Origin: Tubiluchus corallicola
Lineage: Eukaryota; Priapulida; Priapulimorpha; Priapulimorphida; Tubiluchidae
Assembly (NCBI GenBank): GCA_030141605.1
Contig: JAQGDQ010000502.1
Span: 62,001 to 126,000, forward strand
Direction of reading: 5' to 3'
DNA: 64,000 nucleotides
Part shown: piece after piece, positions 49,601 to 63,400 of the stretch
Position numbering within the stretch: the first letter of the stretch is position 1
Layout of the letters: each line of letters begins with the position of its first letter
Translations under genes and position numbers: made by a program
The notes under the pieces: model-generated
The model's database searches: none
The model's input: only the letters and a program-made list of their open reading frames with translations
Told to the model about the DNA's origin: nothing

Positions 49601-52600
49601 CGTCCAAAATATACATTTTCTTGCCCATAAAAGTTAGCAATTGTATTTTAATATGTTAGCCTTCTTATATGCGAATAATAAGCTTTGAAAGTTAAGTAAG
49701 TGTAACCGCTATCGCTTATGTGACAAACTAACCACAATTTACACAAAGGTAGGCATCTCCTTGCGAATCCAGCACGTATGTGTTAGCAAAGATTGCATTA
49801 AGACGTTGATGTGACGTCACAAAAATATATCACAGATGAATACTGCAGTTCATGGTCATGCTTATCAAGGTATCGCGCGCCAATCTGCCAGCCACGCAAA
49901 TGTAACAAAAAGGTCCCATTGCCAGTCTTAGGCGATTTCGCGCATAGCTTTGAAAGATTAACAAAATTTAACTATCCGAGATAATTATTATTTAATCTAA
50001 GCTTTGATTTAAAAACAGCTATTGCAATTTTCAATATTTTAGAACATACTTTATTTTGAACTAAGGTCTACACAATCGTACGGTTTTCCTTTAAGAAGGA
50101 TTCAAGTGGAAAAATATGATACCAGAGCACAGTATTTGCTTAACCAAGAACAACTAGAACAAGAACTGTTGAAAGTAAACTTACAATAACTTTAAAGCAT
50201 CAAGTGTCTGAGCTTTTTAATAAAAATTTTAGCAACGTTGACAAAAAGTTAGTTCATAATCGCTTTACGGCATAAAAACTAGCAATAATGTTAGGCATAC
50301 TATCAAACTAAACTAATAACAATCTGTTAGTTTGATCAAACAAACAAGACAGACAAACTTGTTAGTTCAAAACAACACTTATTTATACTTACAAAGCACA
50401 CTAGCAGCAGAGCTAATGGAAACGGGAAAAGAAACCCGGATAAAATGCTGAGAAAAATAGATCCTGGAATGGCAAATGACTGCAAGCTGTGCAGAAATGC
50501 ATGTTAAGCAAAAGTTCTAAAGATTCCATAATACTCAGAAACAAATCTTACAGTCAAACTAAACCCTCACTATAATATAATCTTAACAACTTAAAATCCT
50601 ACTCTTATTACAAATAGTCAATACTTACTGTAAAACTTGTTTCTTTTGAATTTTTATCACTTTGTTATTAGCAGTATTAAATTTGAAAAACCGCCATTTT
50701 CTTTGTACAAAACAAATGCGATTATGAGTGCAGTCACAAAGTAACCAAAGATAGGTACACAAACATCGGTAATCAAAGACGCTTTCTGTACTTCGTATGT
50801 CATTCTCGTTTACTCGTACCAAAGACATGAAACATGATGATCTTTAATTAATAAGTCTCTTTCGTTTAATAATAACTATGAATTCTTTGTGTAACCATAA
50901 TAATGCGTTAAAAAACTTTTCTGCCAGTTGGGTTATATAGGCCTTTAATTATACAAAAAACTCTGATTCACTCCAAACAGTGTTCTTAATTCCATTAAGC
51001 TGTCACTTGTTTTAAAGCCCGGGATTTTATTTTTTCAATCAGGGTAACTTTCGGGCCTATATTCGAACGAACGTTTAATCAAACACGATCCCAAAAACGG
51101 ATAGATACAGTACCACGTGTACCGTATTTTCCCGTGTATAAGAGACCCTTTTTTGCTCAGAATTTTCACTTTAAAAATAGGGGGTCTCTTATACATGGGA
51201 GTAAGTCTTTTCAATAAGATGCATAAATTGTGACACTAATGATTTTAAAGAAATAAGTGCTCTACAACTGTTTTATTTCGAATAATTATAGTTTCCTTTC
51301 AATAAATCTTCTACACGGCTAAATTCTAATGATAAAATTAAAATTAAAAATATAATATATTTTTTTAAATGTCTCTTTGGTATTGGAGAGAAATCGATTG
51401 TTCTGCAGCCAATCAAAAACTCGGTTGGCTGTCATTCCCGGTGGATTAACCAGCCAGTTGCAACCCCTTGATGTCTCCATCAACAAACCTTTCAAGAATC
51501 TGATGCGAGAGGAGTGGACGAAGTGGATGCAAGATGCCGACTCCAATCTGACACCAACTGGCAAGGTAAGAAAGCCAACCCTTGGAGAAGTCTGCAGCTG
51601 GGTCCTCAAGGCATGGAATGGTGTAAAGCCAGAGGTCATTATTAAATCTTTCAAGAAGCGTGGCATCTCCAATGCCATGGACGACACAGAGGACAATGCC
51701 ATTTTTGAGCAGAGTGACTCCTCTGATGATGAACTGGCTGGAATTGCTGAAGGTCTGACTCCAGTTGACATTTTTGATGAGAGTGATGAGGAATTTAATG
51801 ATTTCTATGATGAATAAAGTTATTCATTACCAAAAAACTTTTTTCCAGAATTTTTGCCTAAAAATTGAAGGGGTCTCTTATACACAAGGGTCTCTTATAC
51901 ATGGGAAAATACGGTAATTTTAAGACTATTAGTCAATCTAGACAAACACAGTCAAGCTTGTATTTATTCCAGCCACTGTACATCAGGTATATAGCATTTA
52001 ATTTCCATCAGGTTACATTTATATATTTCAATGATTGATTATTAAAACTTGAACACATATTTTAGTAATATAAAATCATAATTGGTAATTATATCTTAAA
52101 ATATGCCAAGGAAACCATTTACAAAAGCCACTAAATAAATTCTGTCTTCAAGAATTGCATTTGTTTTGTACAATCTCCACATTTCAGCCATGATTGATAC
52201 TAAGTGCTTAGGTTTCAATCAATCGCTCCAGCAATACATATACAATACATCAACAAAATATTATTGAAACAAAAAGAAACAGTATAAGTAAAAAAACGTT
52301 GATGAAGTATGACACCGTGAAAGCCTGGCTTGTTAAGGTGGCACAAATGAGTGAATGAAAGAATGGTTAGGGTTAGTAGACATGGTGGAATGGAAAAAAT
52401 AGTAAGAAAGAAAAAAGGAGAAGAAGCGACCACAGTGTATGTTTAATTAACATAGAGGTATATTAAAATAGCATTATAATTGATTGGAGGCCATATATTG
52501 TGACTGCATGAGACATGGAACCATTAAAATTGTATTATAAGTATGAATCAAAAATGGTCCTTTTCAAGTACTTTTTGAAACTATAAATAGTTTTGTGTAT

Positions 52601-54417
52601 TTTTACTTGGGCACTTATTTTATTCCAGTTATTGGAGGCTGTGAATTTAATAAAGGTTTATAAAGGATACAATATGTACGTAAGAAAGTAGCCAGCGATG
52701 ACGTGATTGTAGTGTTCATCTCTGTACTGGAGAAGCACCGACCCCAGCACTTTTGCGTCATCGATGTTCTTTGGCAATTTTACTGCTTTTCGCTCTTCAC
52801 TGAAACATGTGAGAAGTTGAACCGAATATTCTTTACACATAAAGCAAAACTTTTGCCGATTTTTCATTATCAGTTACAAAATCGAAAATCATTAAAAGTA
52901 TTGCGGTCGACCACTACCAATATCACGACCACCAATCGTCACTATCACATTAGCATCTTCTGCACCACTGCCAGCAGCACAACCAACAGCATTAGTTAGC
53001 ACTAACAGCATGACAATCACGCCAACACCACCACCACCACTACCACCAACTTATGACCAATTAATAGCAAAAACTATATTAATTTGCCTTAGAAATTTCT
53101 CTATAAACTTTGATACAATTTCATTACAGGGCTGTACTTCATTTTACTGCAACTAAATTTTGGCTTAAGTAAGATATTCACGTATCTTAACCTTAAAAAC
53201 TCCAGAAAACAACTTTCACCATAAAAACTTCACTTCTTTAAAAATAAAAAGGCAGTCCAAAAAATGTAATATTTAAATTCTAATAAATTTCATAAGCTGA
53301 GTCAACTTCAACAAAATTCATTGGGATTTAATTGATGCGACGGAATCATTGAATCATTTTTAAATGGAATAAACCTGCCTTATACAATTCACAACTTCTT
53401 GACCGAATTCGCTAAATTATTTGTCTTAATTAGCAACCAAATACGTAAAAACAATTAAACATAAGAGAAATTGTTACTTACTCTGTAAGATTTGGGAGAA
53501 ACTTCATATACACATAACAGAGTGCGCATACAGCAAGAATGAAGATGATTCCAAGAATGAGAAAATTCCAGCGTGTGCTCTCTCTTTGTGCCCTCATCAC
53601 CTTCAGCCGTGTAACTGTTTTGTCATCTGTAGAAAACAAGTGCACTCATGTCCACTTCAGCATAATTACGTTATCACATTGTAACTGTTGTACGTCAAAT
53701 CAAGAAGCAAAGCTTGTAAGACCACACAAAAAGTGGAGAAAAAAACTGCTTAATTGACAAGAGAAAAAATTATAGAAAAACAGGGAATAGTTAAGAGAAA
53801 ATAATAGACAAAGATAAAGAGAAGAGAAATGAAATACAAACAGAGTTCAGCACAGATGCAATTCAAAAGTATGAAAATATAAACTGTATTAAGAGTAAGT
53901 TAAGCGTATATAGAGCAAATAAACTAGTTCTTTTCAAGTCCAGTTGTATTAAGTCATTGCCTGATTCTATAATCCCCTTTATGAGCAATATTCCCTTTAT
54001 GTAGTTTGCAGTAACTAGGTAATATTTTAATAACTAGAAATTTAAAGTCTAAAGAGCATATGTATCTTTTACTTTAAAGCCATGTTCGACTAGTCTTAGG
54101 CACCAAAGCAAAGACGTTAAATTGTAAAAAAGAAAACAAAACATGAAATATTCAATCTTACTTTCGTCTACAAAATCAGCAATACTTGAAAGTACGTTTT
54201 TAACACGAGCTCTTTCTTTGTCGTACTCAGCATTGTCGTAATTTCTTGGTAAATTATATATCTGCGGAAGCGGTGGACGTGGAGTAGCACCTAGAGGACT
54301 AGGTGGATATGTTTCGCGGAATTTCGATCTATTACGTGGTCCTTGCTCATTAGTTGAGGCGCTCTTACTGGCTGAACTTCTTGAATCACTTTTTTTGGAA
54401 GCCTCGGGCGCCGCCAT
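46685..54417 (-). CDS. TMEM41B: Transmembrane protein 41B, seven exons
   Basis: An ER membrane scramblase of the VTT/DedA family that works with VMP1 in autophagosome formation and lipid mobilisation. Exons in coding order: 54162-54417, 53482-53626, 52671-52799, 50393-50486, 49403-49507, 47990-48128, 46685-46854. All junctions are GT/AG, phases agree and the product is 345 residues. Family blocks in order: first membrane span (LILGIIFILAVCALCYVYM), NIDDAKVLGSVLLQYRD, FAIPGSIFLSILSGFLFPF, CSALGASFCYLLSYLAGR, NYIIFLRITPFLPNWFINI, GVAPPSFIAIQGGTTLHEL and a basic C-terminus. It is longer than human TMEM41B (291) because of an 85-residue Ser/Pro-rich N-terminus encoded by exon 1. Its ATG is 50 bp from that of the divergent EDEM2 gene. 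TMEM41A is a less likely alternative. Confidence 0.93.
47302..47766. mobile_element. Decayed hAT-type element in TMEM41B intron 6
   Basis: The right end reads in reverse CAGTGGTTCCCAAACTATGG, then GTCGTGACCCC, a well-known hAT end. The left end CAGTAGTACCAAACCTACCA, then TGACCCCC is a diverged match. No clear 8-bp duplication, so it is old. Confidence 0.65.
48239..48606. mobile_element. MITE copy 2 (AATAAGCCTTTTCACAGTTTC family)
   Basis: Starts AATAAGCCTATTCATAGTTCC and ends GAAACTGTGAAAAGGCTTATT, inverted ends. The left inner part matches the reverse complement of the end of the copy at 60920-61266; the right inner part matches the start of the copy at 30855. It lies between TMEM41B exons 5 and 6. 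Confidence 0.8.
51122..51914 (+). mobile_element. Internally deleted pogo-like DNA transposon
   Basis: Terminal inverted repeats CCGTATTTTCCCGTGTATAA and its inverse ending TGGGAAAATACGG, with TA at both flanks (51120-51121 and 51915-51916), the target used by Tc1/mariner/pogo elements. GGGTCTCTTATACA is repeated near the right end. It keeps only the transposase C-terminus and lies in TMEM41B intron 3, antisense to that gene. Confidence 0.88.
51377..51817 (+). pseudogene. pogo/Tigger-type transposase, C-terminal part only
   Basis: A 146-codon open frame with VIPGGLTSQLQPLDVSINKPFKN and EEWTKWM, the hallmark block just before the last catalytic residue region of pogo/Tigger DDE transposases, then an acidic C-terminus (DESDEEFNDFYDE). 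The DNA-binding domains and first catalytic Asp residues are missing, so it cannot be an active transposase. The frame is nevertheless free of stops. Confidence 0.85.
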
Positions 54418-54467
54418 TTCAAATGTAATGAGCGCGTCTCATAAATTCACGCGTGAAAACATTAAAC
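54418..54467. promoter_or_regulatory. Bidirectional promoter / 5' UTR interval of TMEM41B and EDEM2
   Basis: Only 50 bp separate the two start codons, which point away from each other. It contains GCGCG and CACGCGTG (CpG-containing) words in otherwise AT-rich DNA. Transcription starts must overlap or lie within the opposite first exon. Confidence 0.6.
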
Positions 54468-57400
54468 ATGTCAGCACCCATAAAAATTGGATCTTTAGTT
54501 GTATTTCTTGTATATTTTGCTTGTTTTAGTCCTGCAGTTGAGGCAGCACGTGGTAGCAATATCTTGTACAGCGACTTGGCCACTTACAGGTATTTTGACT
54601 TTGCTTAAAAGTTAGTTGGTAGTTAGCTTCATCAAATTAAGTCTTCAATTCAATTTTCAATTCAATTATTTATTATCTCCGTTAGAACGATAAAAATACA
54701 GTATAAAGAATACATGGAATATTTTGAAGCAAAGGAGAAGGGCAGCGAAGAACCCGTAGGTTATCAAGTCAGCCACCCTTAAATAGTTATGATTAAATAA
54801 ACTTAATTATGGCGTCGTTATCAATTTAAATTTGTATTCGGTTGATGTGTGTTAATTTGGCAATTGAATGATAGGTATCGTAATACTGTAGAACATATAG
54901 TTTAAATAACGAAAGATTTACAATTCTAAAATACTATGAATCATGCGAAGCAAACACAATAAAAATAACTTGAGATTTTTAAGATAACAGAATATGCATA
55001 ATTTGAGCATTAACTAAAAAATCCGGCAAAAAAACAAAAAACAGTAGAATGATCAACCAAAGCTGTCGAGAAAAAAATATAATAGATTAAACCAAGGAAA
55101 AATAAGGCAAATATAAGTCATACAAAACAAAACAAGAAACAGAAGCAAATAAGAAAAACAAAACTGAAATGTTGTAATAATAACATCAATGACTGAATTT
55201 GTTGAGAAAGAAAATATAATAAATTAAACCATCGAAAAACTATTTCAACTGTAAATCAGACAAAATGAAATCAAAATATAACAAAAACTTAAACAAAATC
55301 TTTAAGTGTCGTAGCAATGAAAAAAATATGTATAGTATTACAAGTATATAAGCAAAATGTCTCATTTATTTGTATCCTGCAATAAGTTGTTTTTTATAGT
55401 TTAAAATTAACTTTTTGTAGTTACTGGACTTTAACTGGTCTGGTAATGAATTCCACAGCAAAGATCCTTGGTGTTTTAAAGAATTCTGGCCTTTAGATGA
55501 GTTAAATCTTTCAATAAAATAAGATTGGGTTGTAGCAAACCTAGTAGAGTGGTGATGCATGTGACATGCTAAAGTATAATAATTGCTGAAGAGATCTGGA
55601 AGTGAATTATTTTTGAATTTATGTACAAACTTGAGCAATTCTAATTTATACAGATCATGAACTTTTAGTAGATTTAGTTGCAAATACAAAGGTGTTACAT
55701 GTTCCCTTTTGCTAGTAAATGTTATAAGTTTGATAATCTTGTTTTGTTTAGAAACCAATGATTTTAAGACCGATGCTGAAGCACTACCCCAGGCGAGAAT
55801 GCCATAACTCAGATATGGCATGACAAGAGAAGAATATAAGAGCCGTAGTGCATCTACATTTATGTAGTGTCGTATTCTAGCTAATACTCCACTTAATTTG
55901 CTAATTTTGTTGACTATATGCTGAACATGTGTTTTCCAAGTAATTCTACTATCTATAAATATACCAAGATATTTGATTTCTTGTGTAGATTGAATAGTAC
56001 AACCTCCCATATTTATGTTTAAACTATTGTTATGTTGCTTGTTTCCAATTAACATATATTTTGTTTTTTTATAATTTATCGATAGCTTATTTGCTTGCAT
56101 CCATTTATTAATATTGTCCAGTTCCACATTTACTGAATGTTCTAATGTTTTGATATTTTGGTGTGATAAAAATAAGTTTGTATCGTCTGCAAACAATCTG
56201 GTGTTAAATTGCGAATAAGATGGCAGATCATTAATATATAAAAGAAATAACAATGGACCCAATGTAGAACCCTGTGGGACACCACAGGTTATATCAGCAA
56301 GTTTAGACTCTGATGAGTCAATAGACGTAAACTGTTTCCTATTAGTAAGGTAAGACGTGAAAAGCGCAAGAGGACGTCCCCTGATACCATAGTATGATAA
56401 CTTATATAACAAAATGTCACGTTGTACTGTGTCGAATGCTTTCGATAAATCTAAAAATATAGCACAAGTAGTTTTCCCCTTATCAATATTCGCAAGGAAG
56501 TTTTCAATTATTTCTGACACAGCTAAAGATGTAGAATGATTTTTTCTGAATCCAAATTGGAATTTAGTTAAAATTTGTTCTTTTAAAAGAAATTTAGCTA
56601 GCCTAGAGTAAATTAATTTTTCAAAAATCTTTGATATGGGAGATAAGAGAGATATTGGCCTATAATTAGTGGGATTAATGGGAGAATCAGATTTGTAAAT
56701 CGGGATTATTTTTGCAATTTTCAACACGTCAGGATAGATACCCTCTTCTACACATTTATTGAACAGCATAGTTAATAATGGAGTAATAATGGACTGTGAA
56801 ATTTTAAAAAACTGATTCGAGATGTTTTCGGGTCCTGCTGATTTATTGGTTTTCAATGCAGCAATAGCAGAAGAAACTTCGTACTCGATAATTGGCGCAA
56901 AAAAGAAGGAGTTCTGATTAGGCATTCTAAGGAAAGAATCAAATGTTATTGGAGTAGGTGGTACCTTTTTTACCATATCAGAACCAACCGATGCAAAATA
57001 ATTATTCATGAATTCACAGATAGCAGGGGGTTCCGTAATCTGAGCATGATTTATTACTAGTTTGGTTGGAGTTATGCGCTGCTTGTTTTGTCCATTGATC
57101 AAATCATTCAATGTTGCCCAAGTCTTTCTAATATTAGTTTTATTATCATGTAGTAAAGTACAATAATAATTTCTTTTGGCTAAATTTATGAGATGATTAA
57201 GTTTATTAGAAAATTGTTTATATTGATTAATTTTTAAGATACTAGTTGTAGTCTTACAGTCCTTGTATAATCTACTTTTAGTTTTATTGACACAAGAATA
57301 CCTTTAGTTAACCATGGCTTGGAGAAAGTTACTTTTTCAGTTCTTGACAATGTCTTAAGTGGGGCATGTTTATTAAGAACTTCTTGATATATTTGGAAAA

Positions 57401-60400
57401 AGGTACAGAAGGCAGAATTAGTTGGCACCTCGGAAAAGTCAACAGCATCGATCTTATTTTGCAAATCCTCCAGAAATAAAATCATGTTAAAATTCCGTTT
57501 ATCCCTGATTTTAATTTTCTTTTTAACTATTAAGTTACCAATATTTTTAATAATAGCAAACACTGGTAGATGATCCGACACTTCATAAAGTATAATACCA
57601 GATATAATTGGATTAGATAGATTATTTGTATATATATGGTCAATAAGTGTCTGAGAATGGTGTGTTATTCGAGTTGGTCGTGTTACTAATGGAAAAAACT
57701 GATTAGAGTAAAGTAAATTCAAATAATCTGCAATAAATGTTTTTTCTTCTATTTGCATAAGATTTAGATTAATATCGCCACAGATATAACAAGTCTTTCC
57801 TGACTTGTTAATGGCTGATAATATAGAGTCCATCTCGCTGTGAAAATGATGGACATTGATATTTGGGTGTCGATAGATCACTCCAAATGTGATTGGTTTC
57901 TTTTTACCAGGTACTTCAACATCAAGCCACATATCCTCAACTTGTATACATGATTTTTGAGTAATGCTATTACCATTCTTACTAGTAGTTACTATTTCTG
58001 TATCACAATTAATTTTGTACTCATCTTTTACTGTATACCTCAAGCCCGATTTAAGATAAATAGCTACGCCACCTGCGCAAGTTTTAGAATCAACATGCAA
58101 GAAAGTATAGTTAGGTAAACTCGTTATAAAAGATTGATTAATTTCGTTCAATCTTGTTTCCGATATTCCAATAATATCAGGAGGAACAGTAAAGTGCATG
58201 AGTACATCTAGCATATTAGAAAATCTCTTCTGAATACTATTGAGATTAAAATGTACTATTAATAAATCATTGTTAGACTTTTTTAGATCAGAATTTGTCT
58301 CTAGTGCATGCAAACTATAGTATTTACTATCAAACCTGGTAAGATGTGCATCAGGATCAGCATCATCCCATTTTGGTTTTGCAAGTGAAGGAAAATCAAG
58401 TAAAGAAGACAGACAGTATACATTTGTTAGATTTGAAAACAATTCGCATAATTCAGCATCATCAATACACTGAAAAGGCAAAGATTCATGTGTACATTTT
58501 AAACAAAAGTAATTATCAGAAGACAGAGCATAGTGATTAAATTCATTCACACTCAACATGGTACACTTGAGGTGTACCCACATGTTACAAACGTCACAAC
58601 AGATACATTTTTGGTTATTTTTACAAGGTTTACAACAGGTTACACATGGAAATTTTTCCAATAATTAATTATGCTAGAATATAAATTTTGTGATGCAATA
58701 ACACCTTGTATTGAGTTTTAAAGTTTACCTAGGTCCTCCTCACATTGAATTTCAATGACTTGGCTTGAATCATCTCTTCGCAAGAACATTTTCCGGTATT
58801 TTGTCCAGCAGTACTTCATTTTGTGGTCCTTAGCATAGTCCCTACATTGTTTGTGTAGTTTTCTCCTTGTTGAAGTCAAGGATTCGTTTATGTAGATGCG
58901 GTTATCAGTATACGATGCATAGTCAAGATTTTTAGTGCTTCCGGCATTTCTTCTAGCACCATAAAGTTCATCCCGTTTGTCACGTCTTGCGAATTTTACA
59001 ATAATTCGTGGAGGCCCTCCATTTTTAGGTGCTGCCAATCTATGTGATGTACTAATATCTTGCGGGTGCACTTCCACTCCCATATTTCTGGCTACACTTA
59101 GCACTATGTCATTTGTAACTTCATGAGGAATTACAGGAATTCCAGCTATCTCCAATGTGTCTTTACGCTCATATTGTTCTAGTTTGTCTAGTTCACTTTC
59201 GGTAGTTTTTATTCTGTTTTGTAATGTTTTAACAGTAGTTTTCAGTACCTTGTTTTCGTCTCTCAAATGTTCCATGTCTTGTTGATATTTGTTCATTTGT
59301 TCTTGAAAACCATCAAATTTGTGGCTTAGAAAATCTTGCGATTTGGTTACCTCAGCAAGTTCTCCCATAAGGTCATCAATCCTCACAACTTTGCTACTAA
59401 TAAACGTCAGTTGCTTCTGGAAACCTTCTACAAATTTTTGAATGTCTGAAGTAGGCTGCACTTGTCCAGCTAAATTAGATGCTGAATCCAAGGTTATTTC
59501 CGCTGTATTACAAGCACTCATTTCTCTGTCACCTTGTTGTGTAGGCATCAGCTGCTCAGTTTGCTGACTAATCACTCTCGGATTCTTCTCGACCCGATTT
59601 AGGCATAAATCTTCAGACGTTTTGCTTGCCTGGCGTGTCAATACTCCTACTCGTTTTGGCATTAGCCTTTGCAAAGTAAATTCTGATTAAATTAACTGCT
59701 ATTCCACTTATTTTAACAATTTTGTTAACTTTTGCGGTAATTTAAAAAAAAACACAACCGCCATGTACGACTACAGCGCCGTCCTTTAACAGTCTTGCTG
59801 TTAAAGGAAATTAACATAAATATTGTTAAATCTGTAAATACTGCCCGCTTGTGTTACGTGTTATGTGTGGTAATTGTATGCAAACATTTCATTAGTGTGT
59901 TTTTTATTGACTGAAACTCTTGATGGCTACACAGTCATTATGTGTCTGTCTCAACCACATATAGCAGAAGATCACGGTTCAAATCTAGCCTGTATTCCAA
60001 CTTTTTTGCATTTTTGGTTTTCAAGTTTGATTTCAAAATCAATTGATTCTCCCACCATTATAGTACCCTCATAGTGATGAACGAGATACATCATCTTATG
60101 CAAATTTAATAATTTATATTTTGTAGTAAAAATCACACATATTGCATATTTTGTTGTGTTGTGGAAGCCATGAGTAATACATGATGCGTAGACTGTAAAG
60201 GCTGTGAACAAATACATTGTGAATCTTGCAAGCTGCAAACTTGTGTTCTCTTAAACTTTTAAATTTACTTTTATTTAGAGATCGGGTGAAGCACATGTTC
60301 AGTCATGCCTATGATAGTTACATTCATAATGCTTACCCGTATGATGAGCTGCGACCATTATCTTGTGACGGATTTGATACATGGGGAAGGTAATGTATTG

Positions 60401-63400
60401 ATAATTTTGCATATCTTTTTTTAAGTAATTGAATCCATCAGCCGTGGGAGGTTTTCTCTGCTGTATCTCTGTTTCTGCAGTAACCTACTGAAAATGGTCT
60501 TATGGAATAATGGATTTTGGGGTGAAGAGAAAGCCTGCCGAGCGGTCATGAGTGTGTGTTCTGTGGCTGAGACTGGTCAGCAAATGTCTTGTAACTGCCT
60601 GTGTTCACTACTCTTTCTAAACAGTTTTGCCATACTGATCCAGACTGTTTACTTCTTTGTGGAAGGATACATTCAAACAAGAAAAATATACACTGGCTGG
60701 TTCAATGGCTCATATTAAAGGGTTAACTTGAAAATTTGGCAGCTGTAGAATAAGCCTTAGTGATTATTGAAATTTGTGGCACTGCATCCAGCAATGCTCA
60801 TTATCGGCATAATGTACTAGTCTATAATTTATTGTGCTGAGGACGGTACTGTAGGCTGTAGACTGTAGATACCATGCTCATTTGTTTGTAAAGTTTTGTA
60901 AATCATATTAAAGTTTAGCAGTCCTTCTGTAAGTCGAAGGTTAAGTGTACTACGTCTCAACTACAAGCGTAATGTAACATGTGGGTAAGACAAAGCAGTC
61001 TGCCACATCAGTTCTGTAACTTCAGTTGTTTTACATTACTTAATCATGCATTAATCTGTGCATAGAGTGATTTACTGACAGGATCTTGCTTAGGAACAAG
61101 AAAAAATGAACTAGGTAAGGTTCTAGCTAGCTGTTAAAACTGTTACTATTATAATAGCCTGGGCTGCGAGGCGTTGTCAAGTGTGCACAAATGCATCGTC
61201 TGGTACACTTAACCTTTGACCTTTTCACGATCATCATCAATTGCTGAAACTGTGAAAAGGCTTATTCTTATTTAGAATGTGACGGAGAGCAGTGCTGACA
61301 CCTGTTAATTGTGACACAAATTATCTAACCTTTTTCGAATTACCGTTGATTACTTCGGAACTTAATTGCAAATGTCGATTTCACCATCTTGTTTTTGAAA
61401 ACTTACAGTTTCTCCCTGACCTTGATCGACGCTCTGGACACTTTAGCAATCATGGGTAACGAATCCGAATTCAGACGAGTCGCCAACTTGCTGATCGATC
61501 GAGCAAACTTTGACATTGATGTCAATGTGTCCGTGTTTGAAACAAATATTCGCGGTAAGAAGGTCCTTACCTAATTTTCTTAAATTTTCTTAAGTTTCTT
61601 AAATTTAGATAGCAGGAACATCAAATAGGACTAGCTGTAAGTCCACCACCACAGCTGTGGTCCTGGCTTTTGCTGAGTGTATAGTGTTTGTTTGTAAAAG
61701 AAGCCAGTTTGGGCAGTTTATAATCATTTGTTTATTTGTTGCCTTTAAACAGTTGTTGGAGGACTTCTTTCTGCCCATTTGCTGTCAAGAAGGATGGGAA
61801 TGGAATTAGAGCCTGGATGGCCTTGCTCTGGTCCTCTTTTGCGGCTTGCGGAGAATGTGGCACGTCGTCCATTTCCTGGTAAGATGATGACGTTTTTAGT
61901 TTGTTCTGCTGTGCTGAAAATTCTTTAATATTATGATTTATCTTTGCAGATTTGGATTTGATTTCGAATGATTTGCATAATCAGACATTTCGTGATTGTT
62001 TTAAATTTTGTTAGCCTTCGACACATTGACAAAAATGCCCTATGGTACCATTAACTTGCGTCGCGGAGTGCCAAAAGACGAAACCAGTGTAACCTGCATA
62101 GCTGGTGTTGCCACCTACATTGTCGAATTTGGAACGCTAACTCGGCTAACCGGAGATCCGCTCTTCGAAGCCACGGCACGGAAAGCACTGGAATCTTTGT
62201 GGAAACGTCGATCGAAAGTCGGATTGGTAAGTGTTTGTGTATTTGATTTAGTGTGTTCACTCATAGTTTGTTTTGTTTCATATTTTTGCAGCCCTGTAAA
62301 GAATTTTACGTTAGACTGTAGATTTGCAATAACTTTCTTTATTCTGGGCCTAGATTATGCTCTTTACGGGCTCCCAGGCTAATGAAATTATGGGCCTCCC
62401 TCAGACTGAGCCACTTTTTAAATTACTCGTTTAACTAACTCGCATCCATCGTGAATATTTTTTATTCCTGATACATTTTAGCGACTTTGAAGTAAGCGTA
62501 TTGTAAATTCTTTAAATAAACTAGAATAGCTATCTCTTGTTTGTCAATAAAAAATGTTCTTTAAAGCAAAACCGGACCTAATCTTAAACTGCAGGTGAAA
62601 ACAATCTGCTTTTTTAAATATTGAAAGGAAACTATTTTTTCAAAAATGACTTACGTGAAAGAATTATTACCACACAAACACAATTTCACTGTGTTTCTTT
62701 GCTGTTACATGCATTTTGCCATTCGCTAGTTAGACGGGCACTAGCGCCTGCATTTCGGAAATGCATTACACAAAAACAGGTGTTGTACCTCTCAATTCAG
62801 ATGTGCTAGTTTCTGATGAGCCACGCACATTCAACAGGTCATGCGTGAGCACCGCAGTAAATTCGAAATTTTATCTTAAAACTTGCCTAGTTTAGTAGAA
62901 TGCTTGAATATCTTACAGTAGCACTGTATTTCAATATTCGCTTTTACAAACGCGTGCAGCATGCTCGTAGAATATTTTTGCTGCTGAAAATAATGTTAGT
63001 TTGTTAAGTTATTAATAGTTGGGCTCGCCTGCCTTCAATTAAGTTTTTAATCTATTATTTACTTATCAGAAACGCTTTTGCAGTATTAATCGTGTTAAAA
63101 TGTATGCTTTTTATTGGACTTGAAAATTGGGTAGTATGTGAAAAATCATCCTGTCTTCCTTTAAGAAATACCATTATTTTACTATTTATTGCAGGCCAAA
63201 TTAGCACCTATTTCAACACAACTGTAGTGAAAGAACAGTTTTTTACCAAATGTTATCAACACTTGCGGGACTCCAGCTTGAGATGCCTTTGGCTGCAGCC
63301 TTTGCTAGCCTACAAGATAATCCGGCCCTGCCTTTACGGCATTCCAGTCTAATTGAGCTGTTGAGAAACTAATTCCTTGCATTGTAAATTTTACTGCAAG

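Larger units (their letters stand above)
54646..59790 (-). mobile_element. Near full-length APE-type non-LTR retrotransposon (CR1/L2-like)
   Basis: About 5.1 kb on the minus strand, with ORF1, a PHD/endonuclease region and a reverse transcriptase. The 3' end has a short tandem tail of TTGAA/ATTGAA words (54646-54670), as in CR1/L2-type elements, instead of poly(A). AGTCTT at 54640-54645 and 59791-59796 is a candidate 6-bp target duplication. The 3' UTR (54670-55365) contains a loosely repeated AAATATAATARATTAAACCA block near 55075 and 55210. It lies antisense in intron 1 of EDEM2. Confidence 0.85.

Noticed and set aside
51319-51771. 150-codon minus-strand frame opposite the pogo-like fragment
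   Set aside because: Shadow; the plus strand carries the recognisable transposase block.
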